From the NCBI GenBank assembly GCA_003222055.1, contig QHUT01000071.1, positions 1 to 40,123 of the forward strand: 40,123 bases of DNA, written 5' to 3'. Every line of letters begins with the position of its first letter. Position 1 is the first letter of the stretch. The translations under genes were made by a program, and so were the position numbers. Positions 8,179 to 15,364 of the stretch are shown here, piece after piece. This DNA comes from Gemmatimonadota bacterium (GTDB lineage: Bacteria; Gemmatimonadota; Gemmatimonadetes; Gemmatimonadales; GWC2-71-9). The notes beneath the pieces are model-generated. The model saw nothing but the letters and a program-made list of their open reading frames with translations, did no database searches and was not told the DNA's origin.

Positions 8179-8194
8179 CGATTGGGGACGCACG

Positions 8195-9331
8195 ATGACT
8201 CGCAAGGACTTTCTGCGCGGCCAGCGCATCGACCCGAAGCCGATCAGCGGCCGGGAGACGATCCCGGAGCTGGTGGACAACGCGTTCCTCGCCTACAACG
8301 CGGGCCGCCTGGCGGAGGGGTGCCGGCTGTTCGCCGGGCGGATGCTCGAGGACGACGTCACCGTCGGGATGAGCCTGACGGGGGCGATGACGCCCGCCGG
8401 GCTCGGGATGTCCACGATCATCCCGCTCGTCGAGGCGGGGTTCCTCGACTGGATCGTTTCCACCGGGGCGAACCTCTACCACGACGCGCATTTCGGGCTG
8501 GGGCTGGCGATGCATCGTGGGACGCCGTTCGCAGACGACGTGGAGCTGCGCGAAGAGGGGGTGGTGCGCATCTACGACATCTTCTTCGACTATGAAGTCC
8601 TGCTCTCCACCGACGCCTTCATCCGAGAGGTGTCGGCGGCGCCCGAGTTCCAGCGGCCCATGAGCACGGCCGAGTACCACTATCTCCTGGGCGGATACAT
8701 CCTGGAGCGGGAGAAGGCGCTGGGCCTGTCCCGAAAATCCCTGCTCGGGGTGGCCCATCAGTGCGGCGTGCCGGTCTACACGTCGTCGCCCGGCGATTCA
8801 TCGATCGGCATGAACGTCGCCGAGCAGGCGCTCACGGGCTCCCAGCTGCGCTTCGATCCGAGCGCCGACGTGAACGAAACGTCCGCGATCGTGTTCGACG
8901 CCAAGACGCACGGCGGCAAGAGCGGCGTCCTCATCATCGGGGGCGGCAGCCCCAAGAATTTCGTGCTGCAGACGGAGCCGCAGATCCAGGAGGTCCTGGG
9001 CATCAGCGAGAAGGGCCACGATTACTACCTGCAGATCACCGATGCCCGCCCCGACACCGGCGGCCTGTCGGGGGCGACACCCGCCGAGGCGGTGAGCTGG
9101 GGCAAGGTCGACCCCGACCAGCTCCCGGGCACCGTGGTTTGTTACGTGGATAACACGGTCGGCTTCCCGATTGTCGCCGCGTACGCCCTCGCCAAGCGCA
9201 AGAAGCGGCGGCTCAGACGCCTGTACGATCGGCGCGACCAGCTGATGCGCCAGCTCACCGAGGCATACCGCGAGGCGAAGGGGGACCGCGACGCCCGCGC
9301 GGAGGCGACGACTGTCGACCGCAGACCCTGA
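8195..9331 (+). CDS. Deoxyhypusine-synthase-like protein (probable homospermidine-type synthase)
   Basis: A 378-residue NAD-dependent enzyme of the deoxyhypusine synthase fold. The catalytic lysine is conserved as Lys304 in EAVSWGKV, preceded by the glycine-rich LSGATPAEA. Bacteria have no eIF5A, so the classical reaction is unlikely. The KHH segment that contributes His288 in the human enzyme is replaced here by GGGSPKNF (249-256), the form I associate with bacterial and cyanobacterial proteins annotated as homospermidine biosynthesis. The inferred role is aminobutyl transfer between polyamines. It follows the LOG-family gene by 16 nt, and its last 20 nt overlap the start of the MFS transporter gene, so product export is a possibility. 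Family call firm; substrate is inference. Confidence 0.9.
   Translation: MTRKDFLRGQRIDPKPISGRETIPELVDNAFLAYNAGRLAEGCRLFAGRMLEDDVTVGMSLTGAMTPAGLGMSTIIPLVEAGFLDWIVSTGANLYHDAHFGLGLAMHRGTPFADDVELREEGVVRIYDIFFDYEVLLSTDAFIREVSAAPEFQRPMSTAEYHYLLGGYILEREKALGLSRKSLLGVAHQCGVPVYTSSPGDSSIGMNVAEQALTGSQLRFDPSADVNETSAIVFDAKTHGGKSGVLIIGGGSPKNFVLQTEPQIQEVLGISEKGHDYYLQITDARPDTGGLSGATPAEAVSWGKVDPDQLPGTVVCYVDNTVGFPIVAAYALAKRKKRRLRRLYDRRDQLMRQLTEAYREAKGDRDARAEATTVDRRP
9301..9305 (+). promoter_or_regulatory. Shine-Dalgarno that fixes a CTG start for the MFS gene
   Basis: GGAGG is spaced 6 nt before CTG at 9312. The reading frame has a stop at 9243 and no ATG, GTG or TTG until inside the first membrane helix, so this site decides the start. 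Confidence 0.7.
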
Positions 9332-10826
9332 GCTCGCGGCTCCCGCGGCCACGTCCCGGGCGTACGCGGCGTATGCCCTGGGGCTGCTCACGCTCATCAA
9401 CCTCCTCAACTACACCGACCGCAACGTCGTCTTCGCCCTGTTCGAGCCGATCAAGCGGGAGCTCGCCGTCTCCGACCAGCAGCTGGGGTGGCTGGGATCC
9501 GCGTACGTCGTCGTGCTGTCGCTGTTCGCCTTGCCGCTCGGCGTGGTGGGAGACCTGAAGTCGCGACGCGCGGTAATCGCATTCGGCGTGGGTCTCTGGA
9601 GCGCCTGTACCGCCCTGGGTGCCGCCGTGGGCCGCTTCTGGCAGCTGCTCTTGTGCCGGGCGCTGGTGGGCGTGGGGGAGGCGGGCTACGGACCCGCGGC
9701 GCAGGCCCTGATCGCCGAGTTCTTCCGCGGCCGCCGCCGCGCCTTCGCCATCGGCATCTACTCCGTCGGCATGGCGTTCGGCGGCGTGCTCGGCATCTGG
9801 CTGGGCGGGCTGCTCGCCGAGCGCCACGGGTGGCGAGCGGCCTTCGTCGCACTCGGCGTCCCGGGATTCGTGCTGGCGCTGCTCGCGTCGCGGCTGCGGG
9901 AGCCGCGGCGTCGTCCACCCGCGACGATCCGCGCCACCGTGGAAGGGTGGTACGCCCGCGGTCGCGCCCGGGCGCGACAGGCCCTGCGTCTCGGAAAGCC
10001 GTTGATCTGGTTCACGCTCGTGGGAGCGGCGCTCTCCGGCGGGCTCGACGTTTTCCAGGGGCTTCCGCCCGGGCTCGACACGGCGGTGTTCGCCGCGTGC
10101 GTGAGCATCGGCGTGGTGTGGACGGTGGTGCGACTCGTCCCGGTCGCCGTACGCGGCACCAGCGAGGCGACCGGGGTCGCGGCCACGGTGTTCGGCGATT
10201 TCCTCCAGGCTTCGGGCACCGTGCTGCGAACGCCGACGCTGATCTGGATGTTCGTCGGCGGTGCGCTGGTCACGTTTGCCGTGAACGGGCTCATCGCGTG
10301 GGCCCCGAGCTTTCTCGAGCGCACGCACGGGCTGTCGGTCGCGACCATCGGGCGGCAGTTCGGTGTGTGGGGGCTCGCGGGCGGCGCGCTGGGCGCGTTG
10401 TTCGGCGGCCGAACGGGAGACTGGCTGCTGGCGCGTTGGAGCGGAGGTCGGGTCGTCGTGTCGGGCGCCGGATTCGTGCTGGGGGGTCCGGTGTGTGCCG
10501 CCCTGCTCCTGATCGATGAGCTGCGGCTGTTCGTACCGCTCCTGTTCGGGACGTTCTTCCTCTACTCGTGGTACAACGGGCCGCTCTCGGCCGTCATTCT
10601 CGATGTGGTGCCCGCCGCCGTCCGGGCGTCGGTGCTGGGCGCCTTCGTACTGTTCTCGCATCTGGCCGGGGACGCGATCGCCCCGCCCCTGATCGGCTAC
10701 CTCTCCGACCGGTTCGGCCTGCGGGCGGCGATGCTGCTGCTGCCGACGGCGGGTGCCGTGGGAGGATTGGTGATCTTGATCGCGCTGACGACCGTGGGGC
10801 GGGACATGCAGCGGGTGAAAGCATGA
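9312..10826 (+). CDS. MFS transporter, Spinster-like, with apparent CTG start
   Basis: A 504-residue major facilitator protein. The first helix contains [20 protein letters not shown], followed by LSDxQLG-like spacing and the motif-A region [25 protein letters not shown] is the Spinster/lysophospholipid-type signature. Two additional hydrophobic segments lie in the long central region (about 220-290), so the count may be 14 helices rather than 12. Cytoplasmic-membrane export or uptake of an amphipathic or cationic small molecule is plausible but unproven. The start is CTG: starting at the first GTG (9513) would delete helix 1 and motif A. The gene overlaps the deoxyhypusine-synthase-like gene by 20 nt and is followed by a heptad-repeat palindrome. 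Confidence 0.88.
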   Translation: MSTADPELAAPAATSRAYAAYALGLLTLINLLNYTDRNVVFALFEPIKRELAVSDQQLGWLGSAYVVVLSLFALPLGVVGDLKSRRAVIAFGVGLWSACTALGAAVGRFWQLLLCRALVGVGEAGYGPAAQALIAEFFRGRRRAFAIGIYSVGMAFGGVLGIWLGGLLAERHGWRAAFVALGVPGFVLALLASRLREPRRRPPATIRATVEGWYARGRARARQALRLGKPLIWFTLVGAALSGGLDVFQGLPPGLDTAVFAACVSIGVVWTVVRLVPVAVRGTSEATGVAATVFGDFLQASGTVLRTPTLIWMFVGGALVTFAVNGLIAWAPSFLERTHGLSVATIGRQFGVWGLAGGALGALFGGRTGDWLLARWSGGRVVVSGAGFVLGGPVCAALLLIDELRLFVPLLFGTFFLYSWYNGPLSAVILDVVPAAVRASVLGAFVLFSHLAGDAIAPPLIGYLSDRFGLRAAMLLLPTAGAVGGLVILIALTTVGRDMQRVKA

Positions 10827-10927
10827 TTGCGGATTTCGGAATGCGGAATGCGGAGTGTCGGTACGATCGTCGTGGCGCGATTGACCTCCCATTGCAATTC
10901 CGCAATCCGCATTCCGCATTCCGCAAT
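10826..10927. repeat. Heptad-repeat inverted pair (ATGCGGA units)
   Basis: The left arm (10826-10856) and right arm (10891-10927) are each built from about four copies of a 7-nt unit close to ATGCGGA, in opposite orientation, separated by roughly 34 nt. The arms pair imperfectly into a long hairpin. The element fills the gap between the MFS stop and the ATP-grasp start. Similar ATTCCGCATTCCGC strings occur scattered through many soil-bacterial assemblies in my recollection, which suggests a dispersed REP-like element. It could act as a transcription attenuator or mRNA stabiliser between the two genes. Confidence 0.7.
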
Positions 10928-10947
10928 GGGTCGGGAGGGGCGGGGCT

Positions 10948-11952
10948 GTGAAAGTTGCCGTCGTGTTCGACACGCTGCACCCCGACTGGGAGGACACCGA
11001 CTACAAGAAGGAAGTCGAAGCGAAGGTCGAGGAGGCGGAGTACGACGTGGCCCGGGCCCTGATGGCCCTGGCGCACGAGGTGCTCATGGTCGGCGTGGCC
11101 GAGCAGCTGGCGCCGGTGCTCGAGCGGCTCGCCGCCTTCGAGCCGAAGCTCGTCTTCAACGGCTGCGAATCGTTTCGCGGACGGGCGCGGCACGAGTACG
11201 CCCTGGCGACCGTGCTCGAGATGCACGGCTATCGCTACACCGGCTCGTCGCCGACCGGGTTGCTTGTGGCTCGCAACAAGTCGCTCACCAAGAAAATCCT
11301 GGCTCACCATGGCATCCGCGTGCCGGCGTTCGCCGAGTTCCGGCCCGGGGAGAAGCCGGTGCGCCCGTCGGAGCTGCGCTTCCCGCTGATCGTGAAGCCG
11401 CTGCTCGAAGATGCGTCCGTGGGGATCTCGCAGGCGTCTGTCGTGGAGGACGACGCGGATCTCACCGCCCGGGTGAAGTTCATCCACGAGAAGTTTCACC
11501 AGGCCGCCATCGTCGAGGAGCTCATCGAGGGACGGGAGCTGTACGTCGGTCTGGTGGGGAACCAGACGCTTCAGGTGCTCCCCGTCGTCGAGCTCACCTT
11601 CGGGGAATCAGATGGTGAGCACCGCATCGCCACCTACAAGGCCAAGTGGGACGAGGAATACCGCAAGCGCAAGAAGATCAAGAATGTCTTCGCCAAGGGG
11701 CTGTCGGACGAGGTGGGCGCGAAGATCGGGGACATCTGCACCACGGCGTTTCACGCGCTGTGGCTGCAGGACTACGGCCGGGTGGACCTGCGGCTGACCC
11801 ACGACGACGAGTTGTACGTGCTCGAGGTGAATCCCAACCCGTTTCTCGCCGCCGAAAACGAGATGGCCGACGCGGCGGAGAAGGCCGGCATGGGCTACAC
11901 CGACTTCATCCAGCGAATCGTGGACGAGGCGATGGCGCGTGACTCCGCGTAG
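10948..11952 (+). CDS. ATP-grasp ligase related to D-alanine-D-alanine ligase
   Basis: A 334-residue carboxylate-amine ligase fold. The N-terminal third is a Ddl-like substrate domain (MKVAVVFDTL, LVFNGCESFRGRARHEYA). The ATP-grasp core has Lys150 in PLIVKPLLEDASVGI, the hinge EELIEGREL, Asp280 in GRVDLRL, and Glu293 and Asn295 in LEVNPNPFL. The usual Ddl ending (EINTLPGFT-like) is replaced by EVNPNPFLAAENEMADAAEKAG, so the second substrate may not be D-alanine. Such Ddl paralogues can make dipeptides or modify peptides. The GTG start has GGGAGGGG upstream. The 3' end overlaps the zinc-ribbon peptidase gene by 14 nt, implying a joint function. There is no mur or ddl context in the window. Confidence 0.87.
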   Translation: MKVAVVFDTLHPDWEDTDYKKEVEAKVEEAEYDVARALMALAHEVLMVGVAEQLAPVLERLAAFEPKLVFNGCESFRGRARHEYALATVLEMHGYRYTGSSPTGLLVARNKSLTKKILAHHGIRVPAFAEFRPGEKPVRPSELRFPLIVKPLLEDASVGISQASVVEDDADLTARVKFIHEKFHQAAIVEELIEGRELYVGLVGNQTLQVLPVVELTFGESDGEHRIATYKAKWDEEYRKRKKIKNVFAKGLSDEVGAKIGDICTTAFHALWLQDYGRVDLRLTHDDELYVLEVNPNPFLAAENEMADAAEKAGMGYTDFIQRIVDEAMARDSA

Positions 11953-12937
11953 GCGCGAAGTGCCGACGCCCGAGCTGCGCTGCCCCACCTGCGCGGCGGA
12001 GATCGCGCGCTTCTGGGCGCACTGCTCGAACTGCGGGCGCCGGCTCGAATGGCGCGACACCACGAAGCAGACGGGCGCGGAGTGCTACTACTGCGGCTGG
12101 GTCGTGTCCGACAGCTTCTCGTATTGCCCCTGGTGCGGGCGCGAGATCGCCGACACGGACTCGAGCCCCGAGCCCCTCAAGGCGCCCAAGGGATTCCTGT
12201 ATCACCGCCGCTGCCGCTGGGGCTGCGGCGGCGGAGTGATGTACCCGATGCGGTTCTGCCCCTGGTGCGGTCGCCCGCAGCGGTGGCACTATCGAGAATT
12301 CCAGAACGTCTGCCCACACTGCAACAAGGGGGTGAACGACTGGATGGAGGTCTGCCCCTGGTGCGGGGAGGACGCCACCGGACGCGACCTGGTCCGCCAG
12401 GCCCTGCGCCGGGTCCGCCAGCTGCTCGTCGTGGGGCGCCTCAAGGACTGGAACTACCGCGTGCTGCTGCGGCCCGGTGTCTCCGGGGTGACGCACCGCA
12501 CCCCCAAGATCATCGAGATCGAGCGCCGCTACGTCACCGGCAAGCGGCGTCGCGACGAGATCTCGTGGAACATGCTCACCGGACTGATTCTGCACGAGCT
12601 CGGACACTCGTTCCTGTATCACAATTGGGCGTTCACCCGGACCGGACGCTTCCGTCGCGCCTTCGGCGAGGTGCGCAAGGCGTACCGGGTGGCCGACTCC
12701 AAGTGGGTGGACTTCGAGCGGCGCGGTGTGACGACCACGCTCCCCAATTACGTGACCGCCTATGCGGCGACGCACCCCCAGGAGGATTTTGCAGAAACGT
12801 TCCGGTTCTACGTCGCGCGGCGGGGCCGCCTGCGCGAACTGTTCGCGGAGTTCGGCCGGAAGCGCAAGGGTGTGCCGGTGTTCGAGAAGTTCCTGGTGCT
12901 GCACGACTTGATCCGCAGCCTCAGGGGATGGCGCTGA
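11939..12937 (+). CDS. Four-zinc-ribbon protein with a putative HExxH metallopeptidase domain
   Basis: A 332-residue protein with eight CxxC-type knuckles forming four zinc ribbons: Cys15/18/29/32, Cys49/52/63/66, Cys92/96/107/110 and Cys125/128/139/142. The C-terminal half carries HELGH (219-223) inside GLILHELGHSF. A downstream YVTAYAATHPQEDFAETF may supply the third metal ligand (Glu282, Asp283 or Glu286). This tail resembles the putative zinc peptidase family Peptidase_Mx (AYAxxHPxEDxAE), although I recall only one N-terminal ribbon in that family. There is no signal peptide, so it is probably cytoplasmic. The GTG start lies inside the ATP-grasp gene. A ligase/peptidase pair suggests processing of a peptide, a protein tag or a small amide. 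Substrate unknown. Confidence 0.8.
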   Translation: MTPRRREVPTPELRCPTCAAEIARFWAHCSNCGRRLEWRDTTKQTGAECYYCGWVVSDSFSYCPWCGREIADTDSSPEPLKAPKGFLYHRRCRWGCGGGVMYPMRFCPWCGRPQRWHYREFQNVCPHCNKGVNDWMEVCPWCGEDATGRDLVRQALRRVRQLLVVGRLKDWNYRVLLRPGVSGVTHRTPKIIEIERRYVTGKRRRDEISWNMLTGLILHELGHSFLYHNWAFTRTGRFRRAFGEVRKAYRVADSKWVDFERRGVTTTLPNYVTAYAATHPQEDFAETFRFYVARRGRLRELFAEFGRKRKGVPVFEKFLVLHDLIRSLRGWR

Positions 12938-12980
12938 ATTAGATTACATCGCTCGACGGTACATCATCTCAAGGAGTCCC

Positions 12981-13733
12981 ATGGCTCTGATGCGCACTTC
13001 CAACCCGGCGTTGAACGCCCGCACCTTCGCCGACCTGCGGCGCGATCCGACAGCGCCGCCCATGACGCTCGAAGGCACGGTCAACAAGGCGGCGTTCCTC
13101 CTCTTTCTGGTGGTCGTGCCCGCGGCCTGGGTCTGGAGCCAGGTCCGCGCCGCCCTCAACCCTGCGGTGGCGGCCCCCTGGATCATGCTCGGGGCGATAG
13201 GCGGCCTCGTGGTCGCCTTCGCAACGGTCTTCAAGAAGGAATGGTCGCCGATCACGGCGCCGGTCTACGCCGCGCTCGAAGGCCTCGCGCTCGGCGGGCT
13301 CTCGGCGCTGCTCGAGACCAAGTACCCCGGCATCGTGATGCAGTCGGTGGGCCTGACGTTCGCGACCCTGGCCGCGATGCTCGTGGCCTACCGCACCGGG
13401 CTGATCAAGGCGACCGAGAAATTCAAGCTCGGCGTGATCGCGGCGACCGGTGCGATCGTGCTGTACTACATCGTCGGTTGGGTCCTCTCGTGGTTCCACG
13501 TCGCTATGCCGTTCCTGCAAGGGAACAGCACCGCGAGTATCGTGGTGAGTGGCGTGATCGTCGTCGTCGCGGCGCTGAACCTGATCCTCGACTTCGATTT
13601 CATCGAGACCGGTGTGGCCGGCGGCGCGCCAAAGTACATGGAGTGGTACGGCGCGTTCGGTCTGATGGTCACGCTGATCTGGCTCTACCTGGAGATCCTG
13701 CGGCTCCTGGCCAAGACGCGCGGCCGGCGATAG
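12981..13733 (+). CDS. Bax inhibitor-1/YccA family membrane protein
   Basis: A 250-residue multi-spanning protein with about seven hydrophobic helices. The last part contains LNLILDFDFIETGVAGGAP and EWYGAFGLMVTLIWLYLEILRLL, which match the bacterial YccA/BI-1 subgroup. Members are calcium-leak or stress-related membrane proteins that can interact with the FtsH protease. AAGGAGT-like AAGGAG sits just before the ATG. A TAGATT element at 12940-12945 may be the -10 for a short leader. The gene stands alone after the metallopeptidase gene and is followed by a palindrome shared with a convergent gene. Confidence 0.88.
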   Translation: MALMRTSNPALNARTFADLRRDPTAPPMTLEGTVNKAAFLLFLVVVPAAWVWSQVRAALNPAVAAPWIMLGAIGGLVVAFATVFKKEWSPITAPVYAALEGLALGGLSALLETKYPGIVMQSVGLTFATLAAMLVAYRTGLIKATEKFKLGVIAATGAIVLYYIVGWVLSWFHVAMPFLQGNSTASIVVSGVIVVVAALNLILDFDFIETGVAGGAPKYMEWYGAFGLMVTLIWLYLEILRLLAKTRGRR

Positions 13734-13755
13734 CCATCCGTGAGGGCGGAGCGGG

Positions 13756-13779
13756 AGGGGCGCAGCATGCCGCGCCCCT
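13756..13779. terminator. 24-nt near-perfect palindrome between convergent genes
   Basis: AGGGGCGC (13756-13763) pairs with GCGCCCCT (13772-13779). The inner GCATGC is itself a palindrome, so only one base pair of the whole 24 nt is mismatched. It lies between the stops of the BI-1 gene (plus) and the Tat-exported protein (minus). There is no T-run. It may be a bidirectional terminator or a copy of a dispersed palindromic repeat. Confidence 0.5.
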
Positions 13780-13796
13780 ACCGCACGTCGATTGTC

Positions 13797-14489
13797 TCAC
13801 CCCGCGAAGCAGTAGGCGCAGCCCTTTTCCTGCGAGCGGTTGACGGCGATGACCCCGGACGGCACCACCTGCACGCCCGGGAGCAGGTTCGCGACCCACT
13901 CCTTCTTGATCGCCTCGGCCTGCATCCCCATCTGGCTCGCGAACTTCGAGCTGTAGATCGTCAGCGCGATGTTGCACACGCCGATCAGGACACCCTTGGC
14001 GAGCAACTCGTCTGCGCCCATGCCCGGAATCGGCGCGTCGCCCGGTTTGAGCCGGAGCAGTGGATGGCGGACGGCGGGCCCCTTCGTGGCGGGATCGGCG
14101 ATCTTGAACCCCTCCCCGAGCTTGTACTTCGCCCACATCGCGCTCTCCATCGCGTAGGGGATGCCGGAGTGGCGCAGCACGATCACCACCGAGTTGTCTC
14201 CGTCCGTCGTGCCGTAGGTCTCGTTGGTCGTGTTGAGGAAGACGCGCGCCCACGCGAACGCGAATCCGTCGTTCGGCTCGGGGACGTCGTAGATCATCTT
14301 GTGCTTCCCCGTGATCTTGTTGAGCCACGCCTCGAACTCGGGGTTGGCGGAGACGTCGCGCGCGGACCGCGGTCGTGGGGCGGCGTCCAGCGGGGCGACC
14401 CAGCCGCCCAAGCCGAGCGCGGCGGCGCCCGCGGCGATCCGCCCCAAGAATCCGCGGCGGTGCGTGGTGAGGTTGGCGATCTCCGGCAT
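13797..14489 (-). CDS. Tat-exported protein, possible DsrE-like fold, with C-terminal CxxC
   Basis: A 230-residue protein with a twin-arginine signal (HRRGFLGR, then the hydrophobic stretch IAAGAAALGLGGWVA and cleavage near DAAP). The mature part shows the features of a DsrE/DsrF-type alpha-beta fold: VVIVLRHSGIPYA, DELLAKGVLIGVCNIALTIYSS and LLPGVQVVPSGVIAVNRSQE. It ends in GCAYCFAG, a CxxC that may be redox-active. I am fairly sure of export, less so of the fold, and do not know the reaction. It is transcribed directly after a TsdA-like cytochrome (10-nt gap), suggesting a periplasmic sulfur-handling pair. TATCGGAGG-type purines (AGGAGGG) lie just before the ATG. Confidence 0.7.
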   Translation of the reverse strand: MPEIANLTTHRRGFLGRIAAGAAALGLGGWVAPLDAAPRPRSARDVSANPEFEAWLNKITGKHKMIYDVPEPNDGFAFAWARVFLNTTNETYGTTDGDNSVVIVLRHSGIPYAMESAMWAKYKLGEGFKIADPATKGPAVRHPLLRLKPGDAPIPGMGADELLAKGVLIGVCNIALTIYSSKFASQMGMQAEAIKKEWVANLLPGVQVVPSGVIAVNRSQEKGCAYCFAG

Positions 14490-14499
14490 ACAGACCCTC

Positions 14500-15348
14500 C
14501 TATCGGGTGGTGGAACGGTGATGTCGAGCGGCGTCCGTGGGATAGGCGACGTCCGGGGGCGCGTCGCCGTTCGGCCAATCGTGGACCTTGTCGGGAAAAT
14601 CGGGGCGGGTGTGCACGTTCACGTAGGCGGCCACGTCGAGCGCCTGCTGGTCGGTCAGCGTGCCCGGCTGGTCGAACGGCATGTTGTCGCTGATGAAGGC
14701 CGCGGCGGTGCGAACGCGCGCCATCCCCGCACCGATGTTGTACGAGTGCGCCCCCCACACCGGCGGCGCCACCGCCGTGCCCTCGCCCCCCTCGCCGTGG
14801 CACTTGACGCAGCCGGTTGCGTACACGCGGGCGCCGGCCGCCGTGTCGGCGGTGAGGGCCGCCCATTTCGCCAGCCGGTTGGACATGGGCGCCGGGGCGA
14901 CCGGCACCTCGCGGGACAGGAACCACAGGTATGCGACGATGTCCCGCATGTCCGGGCCGTCGGTCGCGAGCGGCAGGCCGTTCATGCTGCGACGGAAGCA
15001 GTCGTTGATGCGGTATTGGAGCGTCTCGACGGTGGCGCTGCGTGCCCGGTACTGCGGGTAGCGTGCGAACACGCCGACCCAGGAACCGCTCGAGCGGCGG
15101 CCCCCGTCCAGGTGACAACTCACGCACCGCAGCTTGTTGCCGACGTGCGCCGGAAGGCTCTCGGCGGTGGCGAGGAGCAGCGCGCGGCCGCGACGGACGG
15201 CCGTGCCGAGCGGACCGTCGGGAATGAGGGAGTCGGCAGGACCCTGCAAGGCGGCCGGGCGCGCGTCGCCGCTGGGTGGCCCGACACGGCGGCCGCACGC
15301 CATCGCGAGCGCGGCGGCGACCAGGCCCACACCGGGAGGGACGCGCAT
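14500..15348 (-). CDS. Dihaem cytochrome c, TsdA (thiosulfate dehydrogenase)-like lipoprotein
   Basis: A 282-residue exported cytochrome. The signal peptide ends in LAMAC with lipid Cys18. Two haem-binding motifs are visible: C75-VSC-H79 and C180-VKC-H184. Between them is NDCFRRSMNG, with Cys117 at the place where TsdA enzymes use cysteine as the axial ligand of the active-site haem. Met223 in DNMPF is a likely ligand of the second haem. TsdA interconverts thiosulfate and tetrathionate in the periplasm. I chose the ATG at 15348 because it gives a clean signal peptide; an upstream frame would run into the end of glpD. No strong Shine-Dalgarno is visible. It lies 16 nt after glpD and 10 nt before the Tat protein. 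Confidence 0.82.
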   Translation of the reverse strand: MRVPPGVGLVAAALAMACGRRVGPPSGDARPAALQGPADSLIPDGPLGTAVRRGRALLLATAESLPAHVGNKLRCVSCHLDGGRRSSGSWVGVFARYPQYRARSATVETLQYRINDCFRRSMNGLPLATDGPDMRDIVAYLWFLSREVPVAPAPMSNRLAKWAALTADTAAGARVYATGCVKCHGEGGEGTAVAPPVWGAHSYNIGAGMARVRTAAAFISDNMPFDQPGTLTDQQALDVAAYVNVHTRPDFPDKVHDWPNGDAPPDVAYPTDAARHHRSTTR

Positions 15349-15364
15349 CAAGGGGGAGATACTA

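Noticed and set aside
8195-9331. Calling the enzyme a true deoxyhypusine synthase acting on eIF5A
   Set aside because: The genome context is bacterial and the human His288 region is substituted, so a small-molecule polyamine substrate is more likely.
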